This document shows positions 18,796 to 26,068 of a stretch of DNA of 64,000 nucleotides, one piece after another. Every line of letters starts with the position of its first letter. Positions within the stretch are counted from its first letter, which is position 1. The stretch lies in contig QHBM01000037.1 in the NCBI GenBank assembly GCA_003244145.1, positions 1 to 64,000 of the forward strand. The letters run 5' to 3'. The notes beneath the pieces were generated by a model. It was not told the DNA's origin and did no database searches. It saw only the letters and a list, made by a program, of their open reading frames with translations. The DNA comes from Chthoniobacterales bacterium (GTDB lineage Bacteria > Verrucomicrobiota > Verrucomicrobiia > Chthoniobacterales > UBA10450). The translations under genes were made by a program, and so were the position numbers.

Positions 18796-19833
18796 TTACC
18801 GCCAATTGCGATCGGTTGAGGCCACCTGACGCAAAAATTTAAGTTCATTGAGGCATTTGCCAGTTCCTTCCGCCACGGCGCTCAGGGGATCTTCCGCCAC
18901 ATGGACAGGCAAACCGGTTTCTTCGCTCAAAAGTTTATCGAACCCGCGCAGCAACGCGCCGCCGCCCGCCAGCACCAAACCGCGATCCACCAAGTCCGCC
19001 GATAATTCCGGCGGGCAACGCTCGAGCGTGATCCGCACCGAATCGACGATGGTCGAGATCGGTTCGAGCAACGCTTCGCGCACTTCCTGCGACGTGATCA
19101 TCAGCGTCTTCGGCAATCCCGCGACCAGATCCCGGCCCTTCACTTCCACGCTCGTCTCTTTCTCGCTCGGATAAGCGGAGCCAATCTTGATTTTGATTTC
19201 CTCCGCCGTGCGCTCGCCGATCATCAAATTGTAAGCGCGCTTCATGTATTGCACGATCGCTTCATCCAGCTCGTCGCCCGCCACGCGGACGCTGCGGCTG
19301 AAGACAATTCCGGAAAGTGAAATCAACGCCACCTCCGTCGTGCCGCCGCCGATATCGATGATCATATTGCCGGCTGGATCCTGCACCGGCAGGCCGACGC
19401 CGATCGCCGCCGCCATCGGTTCTTCGATCAAATAAACTTCGCGCGCGCCGGCATGCGTGGCCGATTCGCGGACCGCGCGCTTTTCCACTTCGGTGATTCC
19501 CGACGGCACCGCGATCACGACCCGCGGTTTCGCGCGCACCCGGCGTCCGTGCACCTTTTGAATAAAATGGCGCAGCATCGCTTCGGTCACTTCGAAGTCG
19601 GCGATGACGCCATCTTTCAAAGGACGCACCGCCACGATATTCGCCGGGGTGCGGCCGAGCATGCGTTTCGCTTCGTCGCCCACCGCGAGCACTTTGTTTG
19701 TGCCCGCCTGCACCGCCACGACCGACGGTTCGCGGAGGACGATGCCCTGGTCTTTTACGTACACGAGCGTGTTCGCCGTGCCGAGATCGATACCGATGTC
19801 GCTGGATAACCAGCCAAAGAGTCCGTTAAACAT
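18796..19833 (-). CDS. mreB: Actin-like rod-shape protein MreB
   Basis: A 345-aa bacterial actin that positions cell-wall synthesis. The phosphate 1 loop [13 protein letters not shown] is near 14-26, phosphate 2 [12 protein letters not shown] near 160, and the adenosine loop [10 protein letters not shown] near 290. The N-terminal [12 protein letters not shown] is amphipathic, as in membrane-binding MreB. It is first of the mreBCD-mrdA-rng block. The length matches the family. Confidence 0.97.
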   Translation of the reverse strand: MFNGLFGWLSSDIGIDLGTANTLVYVKDQGIVLREPSVVAVQAGTNKVLAVGDEAKRMLGRTPANIVAVRPLKDGVIADFEVTEAMLRHFIQKVHGRRVRAKPRVVIAVPSGITEVEKRAVRESATHAGAREVYLIEEPMAAAIGVGLPVQDPAGNMIIDIGGGTTEVALISLSGIVFSRSVRVAGDELDEAIVQYMKRAYNLMIGERTAEEIKIKIGSAYPSEKETSVEVKGRDLVAGLPKTLMITSQEVREALLEPISTIVDSVRITLERCPPELSADLVDRGLVLAGGGALLRGFDKLLSEETGLPVHVAEDPLSAVAEGTGKCLNELKFLRQVASTDRNWR

Positions 19834-20005
19834 TAAATTAGCCTTTAGATTAGTCGCTCAAACGCGCGTTCCAGTCCATCGGAAGCGCGTGCTGGCTTCG
19901 AATCTCCCCAGCAAATAACACACCTGCGAGCGCGATAACGACCGGCTGAAACCGGTAGTATCTAGAAACGGACGCCCGCGTCGTCAAGAGGTAATCGACA
20001 AGCGG

Positions 20006-20073
20006 TGGAGTATTGGAGTGTTGGAGTAATGGAAAAGCGGTGATTCGACATTCCTCCAATACTCCATTACTCC
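20006..20073. repeat. TGGAGTATT-type hairpin repeat before rpe
   Basis: Arms 20006-20031 and 20048-20073 match as inverted copies at about 23 of 26 positions. Each arm is three 8-9 nt units (TGGAGTATT, GGAGTGTT, GGAGTAATGG). The last unit-like stretch runs to the rpe ATG at 20082. Same architecture as the elements at 18697, 56275 and 57299, but with a different unit sequence. The remaining part of the 248-nt mreB-rpe gap holds no recognisable gene. Confidence 0.85.
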
Positions 20074-20081
20074 ATTATTCC

Positions 20082-20753
20082 ATGGCGCCCGTACTCGTCG
20101 CCCCTTCCGTTCTCGCCGCCGATTTCTCCCATCTCGCCGACGAAATCGCGCGCGCCGAAAAATCCGGCGCCGACTGGTTGCATCTCGACATCATGGATGG
20201 CCATTTCGTCGATAATATTTCCTTCGGCCCCGCGTTCGTCGCGGCCGTGCGCAAGCAAACGCAGCTCCCGCTCGACGTGCATCTCATGATCGAACACGCC
20301 GATCATTATGTGCCGCGTTTCGTCGAAGCAGGCGCGAACTCCATTACCGTGCATGTCGAACCGGAAGCGAAACACGAAGTGGCGAGCACGCTCGGTCTGA
20401 TTCGCGCCGCCGGCTGCGGCGTCGGCTTAACCTTGAATCCGGCAACGCCGTTCTCAGCCATCGAACCGTATCTGGCCACGATCGATCTGCTTCTGGTTAT
20501 GACCGTACATCCCGGATTTGGGGGACAGGCGTTCCGGCCCGAGATGATGGAAAAAGTGAGCCGCGCCAAAGCGTGGCGCGATTCTCGCGGCGCCAAACTT
20601 CACATCGAAGTCGATGGCGGCATCAACGCCGAGACCGCGAAGCTCTCGATCGCGAACGGCGCCAATGTCCTCGTCGCCGGCACATCCGTTTTCCGCGCGC
20701 AAGATTATCGCGCCGCGATCAACGCCTTGCGCGGCGATTCGAATCTCACCTAA
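20082..20753 (+). CDS. rpe: Ribulose-phosphate 3-epimerase
   Basis: Interconverts ribulose 5-phosphate and xylulose 5-phosphate in the pentose phosphate pathway. 223 aa TIM barrel: metal and catalytic residues in HLDIMDGHFV (D36, H41), DVHLMIE (H67), the phosphate-loop region VHPGFGGQAF (about 140), and VDGGIN (about 173). The start MAPVLVAPSV is preferred over an upstream in-frame Met inside the repeat. Convergent with gspE. Confidence 0.96.
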   Translation: MAPVLVAPSVLAADFSHLADEIARAEKSGADWLHLDIMDGHFVDNISFGPAFVAAVRKQTQLPLDVHLMIEHADHYVPRFVEAGANSITVHVEPEAKHEVASTLGLIRAAGCGVGLTLNPATPFSAIEPYLATIDLLLVMTVHPGFGGQAFRPEMMEKVSRAKAWRDSRGAKLHIEVDGGINAETAKLSIANGANVLVAGTSVFRAQDYRAAINALRGDSNLT

Positions 20754-20774
20754 CGAGTCGATTCTCTTGTCTGG

Positions 20775-20901
20775 GGAGCGCACGCATTCTGCGTGCTGGT
20801 CGTCGCGTTCCGCGACGACGGACTTTCTGCCTTCTAGCGGCCGCAATAGAAGTTCGCGAATCCGAGGACGGTTTCGCCTACACGCAGAATGCCTGCGCTC
20901 C
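20775..20901. repeat. MITE-like 127-bp element with 21-bp terminal inverted repeats
   Basis: Ends GGAGCGCACGCATTCTGCGTG (20775-20795) and its inverted copy (20881-20901) differ at one base. An inner hairpin GTCGTCGCG-ttc-CGCGACGAC lies at 20799-20819. The element fills the rpe-gspE convergent gap and has no coding potential I can support. No target-site duplication was confirmed. Confidence 0.7.
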
Positions 20902-20918
20902 GCAGAAAATCCCTGCCC

Positions 20919-22673
20919 CTACCGCGCTACCGGCGATTCGGCAAAGGTCGCGGGCGCGCTTTGCAATTCCGTCTCGGCCATCACTTCGTCGGTCTGCGTC
21001 ACCCGCACCACTTCTTCGATCGTCGTCTTGCCCTGGGCCACGCGGCGCCAGCCGTCCTGTCGCAACGTCTCCATCCCGTTCGTGATCGCGCACTGCTTCA
21101 ATTCGCCGCCATCGCGCTTTTGCATGATCAATTTCTTCAACGGCTCGGTCACGACACAGATTTCGTAGATCGCCAGCCGCCCTTGATAACCCGTCTGCCG
21201 GCAACTGTCGCAGCCTTCACCCCGTTGAAAACGCGTCCCCATTTCCTGCGGCACGCTGATCTCCGCCAGATATTCGCGCGGGTATTCCACCCACTGCACG
21301 CAATGCGGGCAACTCGTCCGCACCAGCCGTTGCGCGATGAACGCTTTCACCACCGACGAGAGCAAAAACGGCTCGACGTCCATGTCGAGCAAACGCGTGA
21401 TCCCGCCCACAGCGTCGTTTGTGTGCAGGGTGCTGAAAACAAGGTGGCCCGTCATCGCCGCACGAATGGAGATGTCCGCCGTCTCCACGTCGCGAATTTC
21501 TCCCACCATCACGACGTTCGGGTCCTGCCGCAAAATGTGGCGCAAACCTTTCGCGAAGGTCAGATCGATCTCCGGTTTCACGTCGATCTGCGACACGCCC
21601 GGCAACCGGTATTCCACCGGCTCCTCGATCGTGATGATGCGGCGTTGGACCGAGTTGATGCTGCTCAGGAAACAATAGAGCGAAGTCGATTTGCCGCAGC
21701 CGGTCGGCCCGGTCAGAAGAATAATTCCGTTTGGCTGCGCGAGGAGCGCCCGGATGATGCGCGTCTGTTTTTCGCTCAAGTCGAGCCGATCGAAACCGAA
21801 ATGCTGTTCGGTCCGGCTGAGCAAACGCAAGCTGATCGATTCGCCATTCACGGTCGGAATCGTGGAGACGCGAACGTCGATGTTCTGCTCGTGCGCCTGC
21901 AAATTGATCCGGCCATCCTGCGGCAGGCGGCGTTCCGCGATATCCATGTGCGCCATGACTTTCAAGCGCGAGATGATGGCCGATTGGAGCAGGCGCAACT
22001 GCGGCGGCACCGCCACCTCGTGCAGAATGCCATCGATGCGATAACGGATGCGCAGATCGTTCTCGAGCGGCTCCACGTGAATATCGGTCGCCCGTTCCAG
22101 AATCGCCTCGCGAATGATCTGGTTCACGAACTTCACCACCGACGCTTCCGGATCGTCCGCGTTCAGGTCGGTCGCGCCTTCGACATCCTGCGCGTTTTCA
22201 AACGAGCGGTTTGTTTTAAGAATCTCGTCGAACGTTTCCGCACCGACGCCGTAAACGGTTTTCATCGCGCGCAAAATCTGGGCGCGCGGCACCAGCACCC
22301 ATTCCACCGGACGTTTCAGGAGTTGCGACGCGAGCTGGCGCCCTACCGAGTTAAACAAATCGTAGGTCGCGAGCACGACCGTCTTCTCTTTCGTCTCGAT
22401 CGGCAGGATGTGATGCTGGAAAACGAACCGGCTCGGCAGCAGCGACAAGGTGGGCCGATCAATCCGCTTGGTATCGATCGAAACCACCGGCACCTGAAAA
22501 TAATTTCCGATCGCTTCGAGGAACCGCTGCTCATCCACCTTGCCGGAGTCGAGCACCTGGCTCGTCCAGGAACCGCCATTCAGATTTGCGGCAAGCTCCG
22601 CCGCTTCCTCCTGAGTGGGCACTCCACTGGAGAGAAGCAGATTGATTAACGATTGGCTAACGGCAGCGTTCAC
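20919..22673 (-). CDS. gspE: Type II secretion / type IV pilus assembly ATPase (GspE/PilB)
   Basis: Hexameric motor powering pseudopilus or pilus assembly. 584 aa: N-terminal GspE/MshEN domain (about 1-150), Walker A GPTGCGKST (322-330), Asp box TIEEPVEY near 350, Walker B MVGEIRD near 392, His box near 415, and the tetracysteine zinc motif SCPHC...CDSC (about 462-500). GspE and PilB are hard to separate without neighbours. The secretin gene at 26069 on the same strand favours a secretion or pilus system split across this region. Confidence 0.92.
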   Translation of the reverse strand: MNAAVSQSLINLLLSSGVPTQEEAAELAANLNGGSWTSQVLDSGKVDEQRFLEAIGNYFQVPVVSIDTKRIDRPTLSLLPSRFVFQHHILPIETKEKTVVLATYDLFNSVGRQLASQLLKRPVEWVLVPRAQILRAMKTVYGVGAETFDEILKTNRSFENAQDVEGATDLNADDPEASVVKFVNQIIREAILERATDIHVEPLENDLRIRYRIDGILHEVAVPPQLRLLQSAIISRLKVMAHMDIAERRLPQDGRINLQAHEQNIDVRVSTIPTVNGESISLRLLSRTEQHFGFDRLDLSEKQTRIIRALLAQPNGIILLTGPTGCGKSTSLYCFLSSINSVQRRIITIEEPVEYRLPGVSQIDVKPEIDLTFAKGLRHILRQDPNVVMVGEIRDVETADISIRAAMTGHLVFSTLHTNDAVGGITRLLDMDVEPFLLSSVVKAFIAQRLVRTSCPHCVQWVEYPREYLAEISVPQEMGTRFQRGEGCDSCRQTGYQGRLAIYEICVVTEPLKKLIMQKRDGGELKQCAITNGMETLRQDGWRRVAQGKTTIEEVVRVTQTDEVMAETELQSAPATFAESPVAR

Positions 22674-22740
22674 GCGTGCATTCTAACCGCGACTGCTCCA
22701 ATTGTCATCCGCGCTCCATCCCCACTCGCCACTTCTCCTA

Positions 22741-23592
22741 TCACTTTTTCTCCTTCTTGATCGAGTCTGCCTGACGCTTCAATGGGTAAAATAGCGAAGG
22801 CACCGGATCAGCCTCCAGATCGGGCAGGATCTCTCTTACGCCCGGCCGCAAAGGATTAATTCCATTCAACTCTGCCGAGCTGGCGCCTTTCTCGGCAAAA
22901 ATCCAGACACGCGGTTGGAAGTGGTGGCCGGCCGAATAGCGGTAAACGAAACGCGGCACAAAGCTGTGCTGCATCAGCATGAGGAGCAGGTCACCCAGCA
23001 CCGGCCAGAAGGAGAAATCCTTCAGTCCACAAGTCTCGCTTGCGATTTCCGGATAAAGTTCGCCGAAGTAAGGACCACATTGGTAGAGGGGCAACTCCGC
23101 GTAGTGGGTGTCGATGAAAACGTATTTCGCGCAAACCTCCGACATCCATTGGACCACCTTCCAAGGCTGCGAAAGGTGATAGAGAAGTCCGGCGCAAAAG
23201 ACCAGATCGAACGGGCCAGGCTCCGGCAACGGCACCCGACCGACTTGCTCCAAATCGTATTGATAAAAGTGCACCTTGTCGTAGCCCAGGCATTCGTTCA
23301 CGAGATTTGCCTTCTCCAGGTTGCGGGCGCGCCCTTCGAGACCTACCACGCGTTCCACCCCGGGCCATTCCGCTAGTTGGATAGCGTGATAGCCCTCGTA
23401 CGACCCTAGCTCCACGACCGAGTTGACCGAGCCGCCCAGCTCCTCGACGCATTCCCGCACATAAGTCGTCTTCTCGGTATCGACCGGCACTTCGCCATCT
23501 CCAAACTGCACCCCGGAGCGGCTCACGAAGATGCGATGCCAGGGCACAAGTGCCTTTGCGCGCTGCGTTATCTCATCGGGGGTCATGATCAT
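22741..23592 (-). CDS. SAM-dependent class I methyltransferase
   Basis: A 283-aa protein. Motif I VVELGSYEGYHAIQLAEW is near 59-76 and the acidic motif II VVGLEGRA near 83. An N-terminal PWHRIFVSRSGVQFGDG resembles the CmoB/DUF1698 tRNA-modification methyltransferase entry region, so a tRNA or small-molecule substrate is possible. A second Met (MTPDEITQR) at residue 3 is an equally good start. It is downstream of the VOC gene and upstream of gspE on the same strand. Substrate unknown. Confidence 0.8.
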   Translation of the reverse strand: MIMTPDEITQRAKALVPWHRIFVSRSGVQFGDGEVPVDTEKTTYVRECVEELGGSVNSVVELGSYEGYHAIQLAEWPGVERVVGLEGRARNLEKANLVNECLGYDKVHFYQYDLEQVGRVPLPEPGPFDLVFCAGLLYHLSQPWKVVQWMSEVCAKYVFIDTHYAELPLYQCGPYFGELYPEIASETCGLKDFSFWPVLGDLLLMLMQHSFVPRFVYRYSAGHHFQPRVWIFAEKGASSAELNGINPLRPGVREILPDLEADPVPSLFYPLKRQADSIKKEKK

Positions 23593-23682
23593 GGGATGCG
23601 CCGGATCGTCGTCCAGGCGAGACCTCGTTGACGCCCCGGGCTGCGGCCGGACTGTAACACAGAAGTGCGAAGAACGGAGCGG

Positions 23683-24105
23683 TCAGGTGTCATTAGCACT
23701 CGCGTGGTTATGGCTCTTTGGTTCCACCAGGTCCCAAAGGTTGCCATACAGATCCCTGAACACAGCCACCGTGCCGTACGGCTCTTCTTTCGGTTCGCGA
23801 ACGAAGACGATGCCCTGCGCCTTATAACGCTCATAGTCCCTTCGAAAGTTATCCGTATGAAGAAACAGAAAAACGCGACCGCCGGTTTGGGACCCGATGC
23901 GTGTTTCCTGCTCTGGCGTTGAAGCTCTGGCCAGCAAAAGACGAGACTCACTCGCGCCGGGGGGCGCGACGACAACCCACCGCTTCGCCTGCTCCGGCAC
24001 AACTGAATCTTCAATGAGGGTGAACCCAAGTTTGCCGACAAAGAAGTCGAGCGCCTCGTCGTAATCGCGGACGACGAGTGAGACCAAACCGAGAGACTGC
24101 TTCAT
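23683..24105 (-). CDS. Glyoxalase/VOC superfamily protein
   Basis: A 140-aa protein with paired beta-alpha-beta-beta-beta modules typical of vicinal-oxygen-chelate proteins: SLVVRDYDEALDFFVGKLGF at 9-28, then VFRDLYGNLWDLVEP at the end, where the Glu would be a metal ligand. Such proteins act as glyoxalases, dioxygenases or drug-binding proteins; no specific substrate can be assigned. It starts 4 nt after the GNAT gene stop, so the two are likely co-transcribed. Confidence 0.85.
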   Translation of the reverse strand: MKQSLGLVSLVVRDYDEALDFFVGKLGFTLIEDSVVPEQAKRWVVVAPPGASESRLLLARASTPEQETRIGSQTGGRVFLFLHTDNFRRDYERYKAQGIVFVREPKEEPYGTVAVFRDLYGNLWDLVEPKSHNHASANDT

Positions 24106-24109
24106 AGTG

Positions 24110-24565
24110 TTAGAGCTCCATGGTCATGAACATGCTGTTTGGATCCTTCACATAGGACCCAAAGGGCCCGCAAAAGGCAAATCCAAAACTGGAGTAAAGC
24201 TTTCGGGCCGGTTCGAAGTAGTCCATGGAACCTGTTTCCAGACTTAAGCGGCGATAGCCTCGGCCTTTCGCTTCTGCCATAAGGTGTCGAAGCATTTGGG
24301 ATGCGACTCCCTTTCTCTGGAAGGCATACGCCGTTCGCATCGACTTGATCTCGCCATGCTCTTGACTGAGCTCCTTCAACGCGCCGCAACCCGCTAACTC
24401 TGGTCCCTCCCAGATGCTCCAGAAGGTGATGTCAGGGCTTCGCAACCCATCCAGGTCGAGGGCGTGGCGGCTTTGCGGCGGAGAAACCAATGCCATGCAA
24501 CGAAGATGCTCCTGGAGCAGCGCGATAATTTCGGGAGCGCCGAGATCATCTACTCGAATCTCCAT
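24110..24565 (-). CDS. GNAT family N-acetyltransferase
   Basis: A 151-aa acetyl-CoA-dependent acetyltransferase. The acetyl-CoA loop is YAFQRKGVASQML (about 89-101), after strand GEIKSMRTA. The following RGYRRLSLETG and YSSFGFAFCGPFGSY strands fit the fold. The start at 24565 (MEIRVDDL) is chosen because the upstream extension overlaps the divergent gene and is not GNAT-like. Substrate unknown. First gene of a GNAT-VOC pair. Confidence 0.85.
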   Translation of the reverse strand: MEIRVDDLGAPEIIALLQEHLRCMALVSPPQSRHALDLDGLRSPDITFWSIWEGPELAGCGALKELSQEHGEIKSMRTAYAFQRKGVASQMLRHLMAEAKGRGYRRLSLETGSMDYFEPARKLYSSFGFAFCGPFGSYVKDPNSMFMTMEL

Positions 24566-24645
24566 GGAGAGTTGTTGAGGAATTCGCTTGAGCACAACGG
24601 TGCTAGAGCATATGTATCGCCTCGTCAGTCGCCAACCAGAATTCA

Positions 24646-26028
24646 ATGAATCCTCCATTCCCAGCGCACAAAACAGCAAGAAAGGTCGCATTGCTCTGGT
24701 TTACCATCGCGGTGCTGCTAGCCGGCAGCCCGGCAGCGTTGTGCGCTCAATCCGCGGTCGAAGCGTCGACTTCGACAGCAAAAGCAGCACAACCAATCAA
24801 CTTTTCGACGCGGATGCGAGTTCAGACCGGTGATAATGTCGGCATTGCCGGATTCATCATCCGGGGAGGTGTCCCGAAGAAGGTGATCATCCGAGGCCTC
24901 GGACCTTCATTGCAGAGCAGTGGTATCAGCGATTACCTCTTCAACCCAACCCTCGCACTGCATAAGCCAAACGGCGACGTGGTGTATAACCAAGACTGGA
25001 AGGACACACAGGAAGCTGCCGTCACGGCCACGGGAATACCGCCGCAGTATGATGTCGAGTCCGCCATTGTGGACACATTAGACCCGGGCAGCTACACCGT
25101 CATTCTTAGAGGCCTTAACGATGGAGTAGGTCTTGGACTAATCGAAGTATATGATTTGGACACGGCTTCCGCCGAGCTGGCTAACATTAGCACACGAGCC
25201 TTTTGCGGCATGGATAGCGACATCGTCATCGCGGGATTCATGTTGGGGGGTAAAGGCGGTGGCATTGACAGGGTCATAGTACGGGGCCTCGGTCCGAGCT
25301 TGGGCGTGTCTAATGCGCTGGCAGATCCGACGCTGGAACTGCGCAACTCTAGCGGAGCGCTCCTGGTCGCGAACGACGACTGGCAGGATGACCCGGATCA
25401 AGCGGCGGAACTCACTGGCGCGGGTCTAGCGCCGACAAACAATCTCGAGTCAGCCATAGCGGCGACGCTGCCTCCGGGCAGTTATACCGCGCTGCTTAAG
25501 GGAGTGAAGAGAAAAGATGTCGGCGTCGCCCTAGTGGAAGTCTACGATCTCGGCGCGCCGCCACCTAGCGGCATCAACGGGATCGTTTATCAGGTTCAAG
25601 CAGGAAGTACCAATGCTATCGAGAAGCAGCACGTCCATTTCGACCAGCTAACGTTCACTGGCACATTCAGGATCAGAGTCTATAAGCCTTCTGCCATCAA
25701 TAACTCCTATATTGGCGCCCGTGCCGCTCTCCAAGGCGAAACTGATCCAATTTCCTTCACCGCATCGGCGGCAGAAATCGTAGCCGCCATTGAAGCGGTC
25801 CCGAAAAGCTACTACGCATACGGACAGTTCGGGAACCTCGAGTTGAACGCAGGCGACTTCCGTTACTTCGCATCTCAAGGCGCCATCAATCGCGACCCGA
25901 AAGTAATCATGGATTCGGGGGCGGCCACGGCAGGATTTAGGATTGAGTTCGGCTCCTTAGTCGGCAGTCCGCCACGCTACAACACGTGGGTATCTGGGAT
26001 GCCGCTAATTACCATCTCGGTACCTTAG
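24646..26028 (+). CDS. Secreted protein with two Verrucomicrobia-type beta repeat domains
   Basis: A 460-aa exported protein; the signal sequence ends near CAQS (about 35). Two copies of a ~120-aa beta-rich domain follow (about 50-170 and 175-300). Each has IAGF-x-[IL]-x-G, a V-I-[IV]-RGLGPSL core, an ESAI stretch, LPPGSYTA/LDPGSYTV and a closing EVYDL. The remaining ~155 residues are unrelated and Ser/Ala-rich, with a FRIRVYKPS stretch. The base composition looks less GC-rich than the flanking housekeeping genes. No enzymatic motif seen; probably extracellular or cell-surface. Confidence 0.85.
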   Translation: MNPPFPAHKTARKVALLWFTIAVLLAGSPAALCAQSAVEASTSTAKAAQPINFSTRMRVQTGDNVGIAGFIIRGGVPKKVIIRGLGPSLQSSGISDYLFNPTLALHKPNGDVVYNQDWKDTQEAAVTATGIPPQYDVESAIVDTLDPGSYTVILRGLNDGVGLGLIEVYDLDTASAELANISTRAFCGMDSDIVIAGFMLGGKGGGIDRVIVRGLGPSLGVSNALADPTLELRNSSGALLVANDDWQDDPDQAAELTGAGLAPTNNLESAIAATLPPGSYTALLKGVKRKDVGVALVEVYDLGAPPPSGINGIVYQVQAGSTNAIEKQHVHFDQLTFTGTFRIRVYKPSAINNSYIGARAALQGETDPISFTASAAEIVAAIEAVPKSYYAYGQFGNLELNAGDFRYFASQGAINRDPKVIMDSGAATAGFRIEFGSLVGSPPRYNTWVSGMPLITISVP

Positions 26029-26049
26029 CGGTTATCATATCACCGCTTT

Positions 26050-26064
26050 GCGGGGAATCCCCGC
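26050..26064. repeat. Small GC hairpin between convergent genes
   Basis: GCGGGGA-a-TCCCCGC sits between the stops of the repeat-domain gene (26028) and gspD (26069). No T-run follows, so it is at best a weak bidirectional terminator. Confidence 0.35.
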
Positions 26065-26068
26065 TTCC

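Noticed and set aside
20889-22649. 586-codon plus-strand open frame opposite gspE
   Set aside because: Full-length antisense to a clearly conserved ATPase; the translation is Arg/His-rich noise without a family signature.
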